Assembly (NCBI GenBank): GCA_016124495.1
Contig: WGNP01000013.1
Location: 1-64,000 of the forward strand
Length of the DNA stretch: 64,000 nt
Origin: Hyphomonas sp.
GTDB taxonomy: Bacteria; Pseudomonadota; Alphaproteobacteria; Caulobacterales; Hyphomonadaceae
Direction of reading: 5' to 3'
Part shown: one piece after another, positions 16,045-24,523 of the stretch
How the letters are laid out: every line of letters starts with the position of its first letter
Numbering within the stretch: the stretch's first letter is position 1
Position numbers and translations under genes: made by a program
Notes under the pieces: generated by a model
What the model saw: only the letters and a program-made list of their open reading frames with translations
What the model was told of the DNA's origin: nothing
Database searches by the model: none

Positions 16045-17081
16045 GCCCGCGCGGTGACTTTTTCCGGTTTAATCACGCCGCGGTTCAGAAGTTCCTCAGC
16101 GATCTGGACCGCGTTGAGGGCGGCGCCCTTGCGCAGGTTATCGGAGACGACCCAGAAGGCGAGGCCATTCTCGGTGCTGATATCCTTGCGGACCCGGCTG
16201 ACGAAGGTCGCCCAGTCGCCGACACACTCTTTCGGCGTGACATAGACGTCCTTGGACGGATCATCGAGCAGCATGATGCCGGGGCTTTCGCGCAGCAGGG
16301 CCTGGGCCTCTTTCGCGCTCATCGGGCCGTTGAGCTCGACATGAACGGCTTCCGAGTGGCCGACAAAGACCGGCACGCGCACGCAGGTGACGGACAGCTG
16401 GATCGCCGGGTCGATCATCTTCTTGGTCTCGTTCCACATTTTGGCTTCTTCGTCCGTGTACCCATCCGGCAGGAACGACCCGATTTTCGGGATCACGTTG
16501 AAGGCAATTTCCTTCTCGAAAACGACCGGGGCGGGCTCGTCATTTACGAAGATACCTTTCGTCTGGTTCCACAGCTCGTCCATCGCTTCCTTGCCGGCGC
16601 CAGAGACCGACTGGTAGGTCGAGACGACAACGCGCTTGATGCCGACCGCGTCATGCAGCGGCTTCAGCGCGACAACCAGCTGGGCCGTCGAGCAGTTGGG
16701 GTTCGCGATGATGCGCTTCTTGGTGTAGCCCATGACCGCATCGGCGTTCACTTCCGGCACCACGAGGGGCACGTCCTTGTCCATCCGCCAGGCAGAGGAG
16801 TTGTCGATGACGATCGCGCCGGTGGCGGCGATCTTCGGGCACCATTCCCTGGAGACCTTACCGCCCGCAGACATCAGCACGATGTCGACCTTCGAGAAGT
16901 CGAACTGCTCGAGGTCATGGCATTTCAGGGTGCGGTCGCCATACGCGACTTCCTTGCCGATCGAGCGGCGAGAGGCGATGGCGTAGACTTCGTCTGCGGG
17001 GAACAGGCGCTCGTCGAGAATGTTGAAGAGCTCCCGCCCGACATTGCCCGTGGCGCCGACGATCGCGATACGCGTGCCCAT
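16041..17081 (-). CDS. asd: Aspartate-semialdehyde dehydrogenase
   Basis: Reduces aspartyl phosphate to aspartate semialdehyde with NADPH, the branch point to lysine/diaminopimelate, threonine and methionine. The N terminus MGTRIAIVGATGNVGRE is the dinucleotide-binding GxTGxVG loop. The catalytic Cys is in NPNCSTAQL, and the substrate-binding motif SVSGAGKEAMDEL is present. 346 residues, normal length. Start chosen at ATG 17079-17081, because AGAGGA lies upstream; a TTG three codons earlier is also open. Divergent from the NTF2-like gene. Confidence 0.96.
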   Translation of the reverse strand: MGTRIAIVGATGNVGRELFNILDERLFPADEVYAIASRRSIGKEVAYGDRTLKCHDLEQFDFSKVDIVLMSAGGKVSREWCPKIAATGAIVIDNSSAWRMDKDVPLVVPEVNADAVMGYTKKRIIANPNCSTAQLVVALKPLHDAVGIKRVVVSTYQSVSGAGKEAMDELWNQTKGIFVNDEPAPVVFEKEIAFNVIPKIGSFLPDGYTDEEAKMWNETKKMIDPAIQLSVTCVRVPVFVGHSEAVHVELNGPMSAKEAQALLRESPGIMLLDDPSKDVYVTPKECVGDWATFVSRVRKDISTENGLAFWVVSDNLRKGAALNAVQIAEELLNRGVIKPEKVTARA

Positions 17082-17207
17082 GATTTCCAAGTCCTCTTCC
17101 GGTCAGTTTGGCGCCTTATGGCGCAAACTGTCTCCGGCTTAAAGCGGCTTGTGCAATACGCCACCGGCTGGCAGGTAGCTGGGGCGCCGAAAAGGGACCC
17201 GCAAGCC

Positions 17208-17579
17208 GTGCTGGACGAGATCATCCGCCGTTATATCGCAAGCTATAATGACCGGGACATCGACGGGATGCTGGCCTGCGTGACCGATGATGTCGTGTTC
17301 GAGAACATCTCGAATGCCGGCCAGTCTATGCGCCTCGATGGCAAGGTCATGATGCGCCAGGTGGCCGAAGTCTCCGGGAACGCTTTTTCCTACCGCCGCC
17401 AGCGCCTGACGAACCTCGTCACCGGGGCGAGCACTGCAGCCGCCGAGATCGAGTTCGAGGGCCGCGCCGCCGTGGACCTGCCCAACGGCATCCGTGCCGG
17501 CGAGACCGTCCGTGTGCGCGGCGCCAGCTTCTTCGAGTTCCGAGGCCCCCTGCTCTGCCGGATCGCAGATTACAGCTAG
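17208..17579 (+). CDS. NTF2-like (SnoaL-like) family protein
   Basis: About 123 residues from a GTG start preceded by AGGGA at good spacing. Typical NTF2/SnoaL fold pattern: IIRRYIASYNDRDIDGMLACVTDDVVFENI, then MRLDGKVMMRQVAE, and a C-terminal EGRAAVDLPNGIRAGETVRVRGASFFEF. These small cone-shaped domains bind hydrophobic ligands or act as isomerases and hydrolases. The catalytic residues cannot be assigned. An ATG at 17118 would add 30 codons, but these are rich in rare codons (TTA, GTA, AGG, CAA). A longer frame reaching to 16341 is antisense to asd and not real. Confidence 0.78.
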   Translation: MLDEIIRRYIASYNDRDIDGMLACVTDDVVFENISNAGQSMRLDGKVMMRQVAEVSGNAFSYRRQRLTNLVTGASTAAAEIEFEGRAAVDLPNGIRAGETVRVRGASFFEFRGPLLCRIADYS

Positions 17580-17585
17580 GTGGCT

Positions 17586-20096
17586 CTACTCTTTCGGCTT
17601 GAATACGCCCGAATAGGTTATGCCCGCGAAGCTGACGAGGAATGTGCCTAGCAATGCATAAATCGCCTTGGCCCAGGTCCAGAGTGTGACTTCGTCGAAC
17701 AGGGTCACCGCCGGCATGGCCGGCAGGAATGGCATGTTTCCGGCAAGGCGCGAGAGCTGGATACCCTGGAACAGGCCAGCCTGGCCGATATCGGCCGGAT
17801 CACAAAGCGACTCCTGACGCAGGTCGATGATGGGAATGGCGGTATCCAGTGCGTAAAGCGCCGGCACAAGCGACAGGCAGGCTTGCGGGTCGCCGCGGCT
17901 CGAGAGGTCGACCAACACATTTCGCACAAGCATGACCTCGGCACCCACGATGCCGGCGATCCAGAATGCAACGAGCGTCACGGTCGCGCGCAGCGCCGAA
18001 AGACCAAAGCCGAACGGAACTTCCGCAAACAGCCAGACGAACGGCCGGATCCAGAGCGGACGGGCGCGGTTTTCCTCCCGGTAGCCTTCGCGCTGGATCC
18101 GCCGTGCGTCGGTATGGCGTCCAGAACGCGCGAATGCGATGGCGCACTCCCGCCAGGGGTGCGGAGACACGATGCGCTGTCCCTTGGCGGTCAGGTCGGT
18201 ACTGCGTTGCAGCCAGCGCATCCTGGCCTGCCAGGCGACGCCGTCCGACTGGTCCACTTCAATCTGGCGCAGGCTTATACTGTCGAGGCGGATGCGGCGG
18301 GCGCCGCTCCAGGCTGAGTCGGCGAAGCTGCCCAGCGTATCGATCCGGGCATTCGAAAGATCGACGATACCATCAAGCGTGTTGTCATGTGCGTATAGTC
18401 CGCCGTCTACGGAACAAGCGCTGGCATTGAGCGCGACGCCGTCGGGCCGGATGAACCGGGCGCCCTGGCAGCCGAAGTCTCCGGCAATCCGAGCCTTCCA
18501 GAACGTGGTCGTGCCTTCCGCCTCGAACTTATGGTCGTTTATCGCGACGAGCCGGACATGGCCGCCGACGTTGCAGGCGCTTGCATCCAGCGCGTCGCCG
18601 CCCGGATGGCTCAGGGCGGCGCCAAAGAAGCTTAGCGACTTGCCGATGCTTCCATTCGCCAGCCTGACTTCGCCGAAAGACTCGAACCGGAAATGCTCAT
18701 AGGCATCAAAGTTGGCAAGGCCGCCAATCTGGATGCCTGCCGCGGCGAGCGCGAGCCCGCCGGGATTGTTCAAGCGCGCGCCGTGGCAGGCGAAATCGCC
18801 GGCGACTCGCGCGTCCCAGAACAGGGACGCCCCTTCGGCCTCGAACCGTGTCCTGTCGATCGGCATCAGCTGAACGTGGCCGCCGACGCTGCAGGCGTTG
18901 GCATCCAGGGCGTCGGCGCCGGGGTTGCTGAGGTGCGCACCGAAAAAGGCGAGGTCCTTGCCGATGGTCGAGTTAGAGAGCTGCACCTCGCCTTCGGCTT
19001 CAAAGCGCGACCCATCGACCATGTCGAAGCCGGCCCGCCCACCCACCTGGATGTTTGCAGCCGCAAGCGCGACACGACCGGGCGCAGACAGGCGCGCGCC
19101 GTTGCAGATGAAGTCGCCGGAAACTTTCGTGTCCCAGAAGACCACTCGCCCAATGGCCTCGAACCGGTGACTTTTGGCGACGGTCAGGCGAACGTGCGCG
19201 CCGACTGTGCTGGCACTGACATCGAGCGCGTCTCCGTCCGGGTTGGACACAGAGGCACCGTAAAAGTTGAGATTCTTGCCGACGCTGGCATTTGACAGCC
19301 GCACTTCACCTTCAGCAACAAATCGCCGCTCATCGAGCAGGTCAAAGGTTGCCTCGCCGCCGATGTTGACGCCGGCCGCATCGAGCGCGAGGCCATCGCG
19401 GCCCGTGATCGTGGCACCGTCGAATGCAAGGTCGCCCCCGATAAAGGCGCTCGACATCCGCACATCGCCTTCGGCGACGAAGCCCATCTCGAACAGGGCG
19501 CTGCCCTCGATCCGGGCAAGCCAGAGGTTCAAGGCCGGGGGCGCCCTTGTCAGGCCGCGCGGCACGTCGCCGGGACATTTCAACAATGCTCCGCGCGCCC
19601 AGAGATCGCCGCCGATCCGGGCCGCCCTCAAGCGGATATAGGCCATCGGCATTGCCGGCGGCGACGACGGCAATGGAGAGGCCTCCCTGAAGTCGAAGTC
19701 TCCGCTGACCTTGACGCCCTCTCCCCAGAGTTCGCGAAACCGGCTCTGACGGATCGAAAACCGGGAGAGTTCCGCATTGGTGATGTCAATGCGGCCTGAG
19801 AAATCACACTGCTCAAGAGCTATAACGCCAAAGCCGCCGCCGCCCGGCGCGGTGCAATCTGCGAGGTCGAGATCGCCCTCGACCCGGACGCCGCGCACTC
19901 GCAGGCCCGACGGGAGACCGGCAATGCGGCTATCGAGCCCCAGCAGCATGTCCCGGAGGAACCGGGCCGGAACAACCGGCTTGAGTGCAGCGTCATATCC
20001 CGGTGCCAATGTCAGGTCCGCCCAAGCCCCCTCGCGCAGTGCCGCGATAAGTGCCTGCTCATCGGCCAATGGCCTGGCTCCGCCCCCGTTTTGCAT
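17586..20096 (-). CDS. Membrane-anchored beta-solenoid-like protein with alternating 53-residue repeats
   Basis: 836 residues with three parts. Residues 1-200: N-terminal region that already shows solenoid-like hydrophobic periodicity (GDLDLADC, SGRIDITNAELSRFS, IGGDLWARGALL). About 206-576: seven contiguous 53-residue units, described separately. The last 150 residues contain two hydrophobic segments (WIAGIVGAEVMLV and the C-terminal ALLGTFLVSFAGITYSGVF), so the solenoid is tethered to the membrane. There is no signal peptide, so the repeat domain is probably cytoplasmic. Such proteins are sometimes labelled membrane-associated oxidoreductase, but I see no redox or nucleotide motif and give no function. 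Start ATG 20094-20096; a TTG two codons earlier is also possible. Confidence 0.8.
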   Translation of the reverse strand: MQNGGGARPLADEQALIAALREGAWADLTLAPGYDAALKPVVPARFLRDMLLGLDSRIAGLPSGLRVRGVRVEGDLDLADCTAPGGGGFGVIALEQCDFSGRIDITNAELSRFSIRQSRFRELWGEGVKVSGDFDFREASPLPSSPPAMPMAYIRLRAARIGGDLWARGALLKCPGDVPRGLTRAPPALNLWLARIEGSALFEMGFVAEGDVRMSSAFIGGDLAFDGATITGRDGLALDAAGVNIGGEATFDLLDERRFVAEGEVRLSNASVGKNLNFYGASVSNPDGDALDVSASTVGAHVRLTVAKSHRFEAIGRVVFWDTKVSGDFICNGARLSAPGRVALAAANIQVGGRAGFDMVDGSRFEAEGEVQLSNSTIGKDLAFFGAHLSNPGADALDANACSVGGHVQLMPIDRTRFEAEGASLFWDARVAGDFACHGARLNNPGGLALAAAGIQIGGLANFDAYEHFRFESFGEVRLANGSIGKSLSFFGAALSHPGGDALDASACNVGGHVRLVAINDHKFEAEGTTTFWKARIAGDFGCQGARFIRPDGVALNASACSVDGGLYAHDNTLDGIVDLSNARIDTLGSFADSAWSGARRIRLDSISLRQIEVDQSDGVAWQARMRWLQRSTDLTAKGQRIVSPHPWRECAIAFARSGRHTDARRIQREGYREENRARPLWIRPFVWLFAEVPFGFGLSALRATVTLVAFWIAGIVGAEVMLVRNVLVDLSSRGDPQACLSLVPALYALDTAIPIIDLRQESLCDPADIGQAGLFQGIQLSRLAGNMPFLPAMPAVTLFDEVTLWTWAKAIYALLGTFLVSFAGITYSGVFKPKE
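18369..19481 (-). repeat. Seven 53-residue (159-bp) tandem coding repeats of two alternating types
   Basis: Each unit starts F[EV]AEG and is exactly 53 residues with no gaps. Type A has GEVRLSNxSIGKxLxFFGA, then GGDALDASACxVGGHVRL. Type B has FWDARVAGDFxCxGARL, then ALAAAxIQVGGxAxFD. Order from the N terminus: a B-tailed hybrid, A, B, A, B, A, and a B unit with an A-like tail. The strict alternation means the duplicating unit was probably the 106-residue AB pair. The hydrophobic pattern fits about two solenoid coils per unit. Confidence 0.8.
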
Positions 20097-20117
20097 CTCC
20101 AAGACCCCCGACCCGGC

Positions 20118-20598
20118 TTATGCAAAGGATGGATAGGCGAGACTCCGGCAGAGGCAATAGCCCTTTGCCAGAAGCCCTGTCAGCTCAGGGGCCAGGGGTT
20201 TCCAGCCCGCAAGCCCGGCGGCCTGTTTCATCCAGTTCGCCAAACGGGCTTCGTCGAACTCGCCTTCGTAAAGTTCGGTCCAGCGGGCTTCGCCGCTCTT
20301 CGGCGTCGCACCGGGCGGGAGCGGGTCAATCTCGGCGCCCTTGAAGACGTTCACCTTCACATACCGCGTCAGCACGTGGAACGTGACGAACCAGCCCTGC
20401 CCTTCAATTCCGTAGAAGGGCGAGTTCCACTTCAAGGCCTTCTGAACCTTCGGTCACAGCCTTGACGATCAGCGCATCCAGCCGCTGGCCGGCCTCCTGC
20501 TTCCAGGCCTGCACAGGCGCATCACCGCCCACCCTGGCAATCCGCCGACTGCCTCCGGAGGGGAGGCCCACTTTCGCGGGCCTGGCGTTTTTCGCCAT
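20118..20598 (-). pseudogene. DUF1801 family gene with one frameshift
   Basis: The first part (MAKNARPAKVGLPSGG to RLDALIVKAV, 20460-20598) and the second part (QKALKWNSPFYGIEGQGWFV to the stop at 20118) are in different frames. They join cleanly as LIVKAVPKVQKALKWNSPFYG-type DUF1801 sequence if one base near 20450 is removed (GTGACCGAAG to GTGCCGAAG). DUF1801 proteins are small, about 120-140 residues, of unknown function (YdhG-like). A single extra base could be a real mutation or a sequencing error; the rest of the reading frame is well conserved, which suggests the break is recent or artefactual. Confidence 0.75.
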
Positions 20599-20603
20599 CC
20601 AGG

Positions 20604-21794
20604 TCAGGCCGATTGCTGGAGTTTCGGCCGCCGCAGATCCGCCGCGAGCCCCGCCCCCATGAGGTCGATGAAGTTCTCCGAGTAGAAGTTCGTGATCTGC
20701 GCCGGAGTGCAGCCCGCCAGCGTTTCGTCGAAACGCTTCAACGGATTGCGGCCACCTTCGACATGCGGATAGTCCGACGAGAAAAGGCAGATTTCATCGC
20801 CTGAATTGCGGATGATCCAGCCAGCGTCCTCATGCGGATAGGGCGCGGCGCGAAAACTCCGGCGGACGATCTCGGACGGCTTCGCCGAGAGCCTCTGCAA
20901 CCGCTCCTCATTGCGCACAAAAGCATGCGCGGCCGAATCCATCGAGCGCATCCATCCGGGCACCCAGGCAGCACCCAGTTCGATGGCGCCCCATTTCAGT
21001 TTCGGGAACCTGTCGAACACACCATCGAAGATCAACGTCGCAAGTGTCTGCATCGCCGATTGCGGGATCGGCATGTAGGAGACCGACGTGAAATTGTCGT
21101 CACCGCCATGGAAATCCGGCACCGGCGGCAGGCCATTGGCCTTGTAGACAGGGCTCATCTTCTCCTCGCCGCCGACATGCAGGAGGACCGGCAGCCCTGC
21201 CTCCTCCGCGAGGCGCCAGACAGGGTCGAGCCCGATATGGCTCGGCGAATGCTTTTGTGGGCACGCGGACGGAACCATGATCGCCTTAGCGCCCAGCTTG
21301 ATCGCAAGGCGCGCGGTCGCCTCAGCGCGGGCGAAATCTTCCAGCGGCACATAGGTCACCGGCAGAAGGCGCCGGTCGACGGCGCAGAAGTCCGTCATCA
21401 TCCGGTTATGCGCATCGGCGGCAGCGTAGCAGAGTTCCATGTCATCGGACTGGTCGAGCCCGAAATTGCCGAGGCAGAAGGTCGTGAAAACCAGCTGGCT
21501 GGCGAAGCCGAGACGGTCCATCGCGGCGGGCCGATCCTCGCGGCGGAAAGATCCGAGGGCGGTATAGTTCTTGTTGAGCAGGATCGCGTCTGCGGCGGCG
21601 GCGCGGTAGGCCGCGTCCTCATGGCGCGCACGCTCCGCGTTCATCCGGTCCGCATGGGAGTGCTTCCATTTGTAAACCGGCAAGTCGTGATAGCGCGCGA
21701 GCAGGCGCTTTTCGAAATACGGGTCGAGGACATCCGTCATCTCCATGAGATGAGAGTCGGCGTCGTGGATCAGCCGTCCGGCGGCATATGACAT
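20604..21794 (-). CDS. Amidohydrolase family protein (amidohydrolase_2 type)
   Basis: A 396-residue TIM-barrel metal-dependent hydrolase or decarboxylase. Signatures: HDADSHLME near the N terminus (a D-x-D/H variant of the metal motif), LLHVGGEE in the middle, IFDGVFDRFPKLKWGAIELGAAWVPGWM and the C-terminal LFSSDYPHVEGGRNPLKRF metal/acid motif. These match the ACMSD-like branch, which includes decarboxylases and hydrolases of aromatic or polyketide-like acids. Substrate unknown. ATG 21792-21794 is preceded by GGGAGGA. It stands next to, but is not obviously linked with, leuB. Confidence 0.88.
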   Translation of the reverse strand: MSYAAGRLIHDADSHLMEMTDVLDPYFEKRLLARYHDLPVYKWKHSHADRMNAERARHEDAAYRAAAADAILLNKNYTALGSFRREDRPAAMDRLGFASQLVFTTFCLGNFGLDQSDDMELCYAAADAHNRMMTDFCAVDRRLLPVTYVPLEDFARAEATARLAIKLGAKAIMVPSACPQKHSPSHIGLDPVWRLAEEAGLPVLLHVGGEEKMSPVYKANGLPPVPDFHGGDDNFTSVSYMPIPQSAMQTLATLIFDGVFDRFPKLKWGAIELGAAWVPGWMRSMDSAAHAFVRNEERLQRLSAKPSEIVRRSFRAAPYPHEDAGWIIRNSGDEICLFSSDYPHVEGGRNPLKRFDETLAGCTPAQITNFYSENFIDLMGAGLAADLRRPKLQQSA

Positions 21795-21922
21795 TATGGT
21801 TCCTCCCGGGCATTTTTATGGAGGATGTCATAAGTGCCAGAGAAGTCAAAACATGCGCAGAGGTCGCCACAAAATGTGGCTCATCCGGCAGAATGGGCTA
21901 CACGTCGCCGCGAACGTGCGAC

Positions 21923-22975
21923 CTAAAATGCAGCCAGGATCGCGTCAGCCATCTGTCGGGTCGTCAGTGCGCCGCCGAGGTCCCGCGTGCGCGCGCCTCG
22001 GTCCAAGGCCTTGCCCACAGCGGCGAGAAGCGCGTCAGCCGCCTTCTCCTTCCCAAGCGACCAGCGCAGCGCCATCTCGAGCGAGAGGATGGCGGCGCAC
22101 GGGTTGGCGAGGCCCTGCCCCGCGATATCCGGCGCCGAGCCATGCACCGGCTCATAGAGGCCCGGCACACCCGGCGCGCCGAGCGAGGCCGAAGGCAGCA
22201 TGCCGATTGAGCCGGTTAGCATCGCGGCTTCATCCGACAGGATGTCACCGAACAGGTTGTCGGCCAGGATTACATCGAATTGCTTGGGCTGGCGCACGAG
22301 TTCCATCGCGCAGGCATCGGCGTACATATGGCTGAGCGCGACGCCGCCCCCGAACTCGGCATGCGCGAGCGTGACTTCCTGGCGCCAGAACAGGCCCGAC
22401 TCCATAACATTGGATTTCTCCACCGAAAGCACGCGCCCCGAACGGCCGCGCGCAATGTCGAACGCGACGCGGGCGACACGCTCAATCTCCGGATGGGTAT
22501 AAATGGCGGTATCATAGCCGCGGCGCAGACCGCCCTCCTCGTCGATACCGCGCGGCTGGCCGAAATAGACACCTCCCGTCAGTTCACGGACGATCATCAG
22601 GTCGAGCCCTTCAATGCGGTCGCGCTTGAGGCTAGACGCCTCCACCAGCGCCGGGAAACAGAAGGCGGGGCGCAGGTTCGCAAACACGTCCAGCCCTTTG
22701 CGCAGCGCCAGCAGGCCGGCTTCCGGGCGCTTGTCGCGCGCCGCTCCGGTCCATTTCGGCCCGCCGACCGCGCCGAGCAGGACCGCGTGCGACTTGCGCG
22801 CCCGCCCCAGCGTCTCGTCGGTCAGCGGGGTGCCATGCGCATCGAGGCTGGCGCCCCCAACAAGACCGGCTTCTATGATGATGTCCGGCAGGAGGAATTC
22901 CGCCACGCGGCGCGCCTCGGCAATGACTTCCGGTCCGATGCCGTCACCGGGCAGCAGGAGCAGAGTTTTTTTCAT
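21923..22975 (-). CDS. leuB: 3-isopropylmalate dehydrogenase
   Basis: Third step of leucine synthesis: NAD-dependent oxidative decarboxylation of 3-isopropylmalate. 350 residues starting [17 protein letters not shown], a classic isocitrate/isopropylmalate dehydrogenase start. Motifs: [19 protein letters not shown] with substrate-contact Arg and Tyr, [14 protein letters not shown] with the catalytic Lys, [15 protein letters not shown] with the metal Asp residues, and [19 protein letters not shown] for NAD binding. In the same direction as leuD (about 0.9 kb upstream) and leuC (about 7.7 kb upstream). Confidence 0.97.
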   Translation of the reverse strand: MKKTLLLLPGDGIGPEVIAEARRVAEFLLPDIIIEAGLVGGASLDAHGTPLTDETLGRARKSHAVLLGAVGGPKWTGAARDKRPEAGLLALRKGLDVFANLRPAFCFPALVEASSLKRDRIEGLDLMIVRELTGGVYFGQPRGIDEEGGLRRGYDTAIYTHPEIERVARVAFDIARGRSGRVLSVEKSNVMESGLFWRQEVTLAHAEFGGGVALSHMYADACAMELVRQPKQFDVILADNLFGDILSDEAAMLTGSIGMLPSASLGAPGVPGLYEPVHGSAPDIAGQGLANPCAAILSLEMALRWSLGKEKAADALLAAVGKALDRGARTRDLGGALTTRQMADAILAAF

Positions 22976-23044
22976 GGGCGCGGGCCTCCGGAAGGGTCAG
23001 TCTCGCCGCGTGAGTAGCGAGGCCGGACGGCGGGCGCAACCGGT

Positions 23045-23248
23045 TCAGATAGGCTCGGGGTCGGCCTCATAGAGGCGCAGCGCCCGGTGCGTGATGCGCA
23101 TGAGGCCGGGACACAGCACATCGACGGAATAGGCGTAGTCAATACAGCCTGCCCCGGCGCGGCTGGCCCCGATCATCTGCTCCGTCGCCGGCCGGGCCGC
23201 TTCAAGGTTTTTGGGCGGAACGCGAACGGGGCCTTCGATGACGATCAT
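23045..23248 (-). pseudogene. Truncated antibiotic-biosynthesis-monooxygenase (ABM) family gene
   Basis: 67 residues: MIVIEGPVRVPPKNLEAARP, then GAGCIDYAYSVDVLCPGLMRIT. This is the first two thirds of a small ABM-type dimeric ferredoxin-like protein (normally about 95 residues). The expected RWE-x-AL-x-HF half is missing; the frame instead continues HRALRLYEADPEPI to a stop. The downstream bases contain no recoverable C-terminal half in another frame, so a deletion removed it. The tail faintly recalls a MerR-type RALRLYE motif, which may be the foreign side of the junction. A full-length ABM protein is encoded at 57307-57609. Confidence 0.6.
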
Positions 23249-23258
23249 GGGGTGTTTG

Positions 23259-23633
23259 TCACTGGCCGGCGGTGGTCGCGCCGCCGCTTCCTACCCGCTG
23301 AATCTTGTCCGTCTGTTCCCTGGCATTGCCGGCCATAAGCTTGTCGAAATCTTCCCAGACCTTGGTGGACTTGCACTCTTTCTGCGCAAAGCGCGTTCCG
23401 ATCGTATCCATGGCGCGGCAAGGGATGGGGGTGCCATCCGGCGCTGCCTGGCCTTCCATTGAGGCGGTGAGCTTTCCCGTACCGGCGGCAGGCTGCGCGG
23501 GGGCCGTGGCACAGGGTCCCAGAGCGGTGGTCAGGGCTGCTATGAGTAACGCCGGGTGTCGGGTGATGCAGGCGTACCTATCGTCTGGTGTCCTGTGTTC
23601 CGCGCAAGTCGCAGCAAGTCTGGTCAGGGGCAC
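23259..23633 (-). CDS. Hypothetical secreted protein / possible lipoprotein
   Basis: Up to 124 residues from a GTG at 23631-23633. A hydrophobic stretch LLIAALTTALGPCATA resembles a lipoprotein signal with an atypical lipobox; if so, the first 25 residues before it are too long and the true start may be later or non-canonical. The mature part (GKLTASMEGQAAPDGTPIPC to FAQKECKSTKVWEDFDKLM) contains two Cys that could pair. No family recognised. It sits between the ABM remnant and another small lipoprotein gene. Confidence 0.5.
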   Translation of the reverse strand: MPLTRLAATCAEHRTPDDRYACITRHPALLIAALTTALGPCATAPAQPAAGTGKLTASMEGQAAPDGTPIPCRAMDTIGTRFAQKECKSTKVWEDFDKLMAGNAREQTDKIQRVGSGGATTAGQ

Positions 23634-23685
23634 AATTCATTCATCCCACAAACCCGGTGACAAGCCCGGGTTGATCCTGGCGTGA

Positions 23686-23850
23686 TCAGGACGGGTCCTG
23701 TCCGGAACCAGGTGCCTCCTCTGCCGGCGCCGGATTAACGGGAACCTCGACGCCCGGTACCTCCGGCTTCATACCGAAAGGATCGGTCAGACATCCGCTC
23801 AGCGGAACCAGCAGCAGCAGAGGCAGGATGAGGCGGGCGGCGCGGGGCAT
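23686..23850 (-). CDS. Small lipoprotein (54 residues)
   Basis: MPRAARLILPLLLLVPLSGC is a textbook lipoprotein signal with lipobox LSGC (Cys 20). The mature part is only about 35 residues, Pro/Glu-rich (DPFGMKPEVPGVEVPVN) and probably disordered. Start chosen at ATG 23848-23850; the frame extends upstream but without a signal-compatible start. Immediately downstream of leuD in the same direction. Function unknown. Confidence 0.62.
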   Translation of the reverse strand: MPRAARLILPLLLLVPLSGCLTDPFGMKPEVPGVEVPVNPAPAEEAPGSGQDPS

Positions 23851-23884
23851 AAGATCGTGTCTCCGGTTGCAGCCAGGTCCACGC

Positions 23885-24514
23885 TCAGCGCGCGGGTTCG
23901 AGCCAGGGGGCGGCGAGGCGGCGCCGGGCTTCAAACGTGTCGATCTCGCACGCGGCGGTCAGCGAGGCGCCGATCTCATCGAGGCCAGCCATCAGGTTGG
24001 ACTTTCGGCCCGGGTCGATGTCGAAATGGTGCGTCTCGCCGTCCGGCGTCGTCACGGCCTGAGTGGCAAGGTCCACCGTGAAGACGTGGTTCGATCCACC
24101 CGCCGCCTTCGCCAGCCTCTCGCACACATCCGCCGGCAACCGCACCGGCAGGATGCCGTTCTTGTAGCAGTTATTGTGGAAAATGTCGGCGAAGCTGGGC
24201 GCGATAACACAGGTAACGCCCTGGTCGAGCAGCGCCCAGGGCGCATGCTCGCGCGACGAGCCGCAGCCGAAATTCTCGCCCGCTATCAGGATCGAGGCTT
24301 TCGCGTACTCAGGCCGGTTGAGCACGAAACTTGGGTCGGGAGAACCATCCGCCTTGGTTTTCAGTTCATGGAACAGACCGGTCGCGAGCCCGGTCCGCGT
24401 CGTCGTCTTCAGGAACTGTTTCGGGATGATCATGTCCGTGTCGACATTCGACATCGGCTTGCCCTTCTCGAGCAGCGGCGCAGCAGTTCCGGTGAGGGAT
24501 GTGAACGGGGTCAT
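23885..24514 (-). CDS. leuD: 3-isopropylmalate dehydratase, small subunit
   Basis: Small (swivel-domain) subunit of isopropylmalate isomerase, which works with LeuC in the second leucine step. 209 residues. Motifs: [14 protein letters not shown] near the N terminus, [21 protein letters not shown] (the substrate-recognition loop) and [17 protein letters not shown]. Immediately upstream on the same strand is the VOC-protein gene (10 bp gap), so leuD is probably read from a promoter further upstream. Confidence 0.97.
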   Translation of the reverse strand: MTPFTSLTGTAAPLLEKGKPMSNVDTDMIIPKQFLKTTTRTGLATGLFHELKTKADGSPDPSFVLNRPEYAKASILIAGENFGCGSSREHAPWALLDQGVTCVIAPSFADIFHNNCYKNGILPVRLPADVCERLAKAAGGSNHVFTVDLATQAVTTPDGETHHFDIDPGRKSNLMAGLDEIGASLTAACEIDTFEARRRLAAPWLEPAR

Positions 24515-24523
24515 GGGTCGTTT

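Noticed and set aside
16341-17117. N-terminal extension of the NTF2-like gene
   Set aside because: This part is antisense to asd. The NTF2-like domain and a ribosome site start only after 17200.
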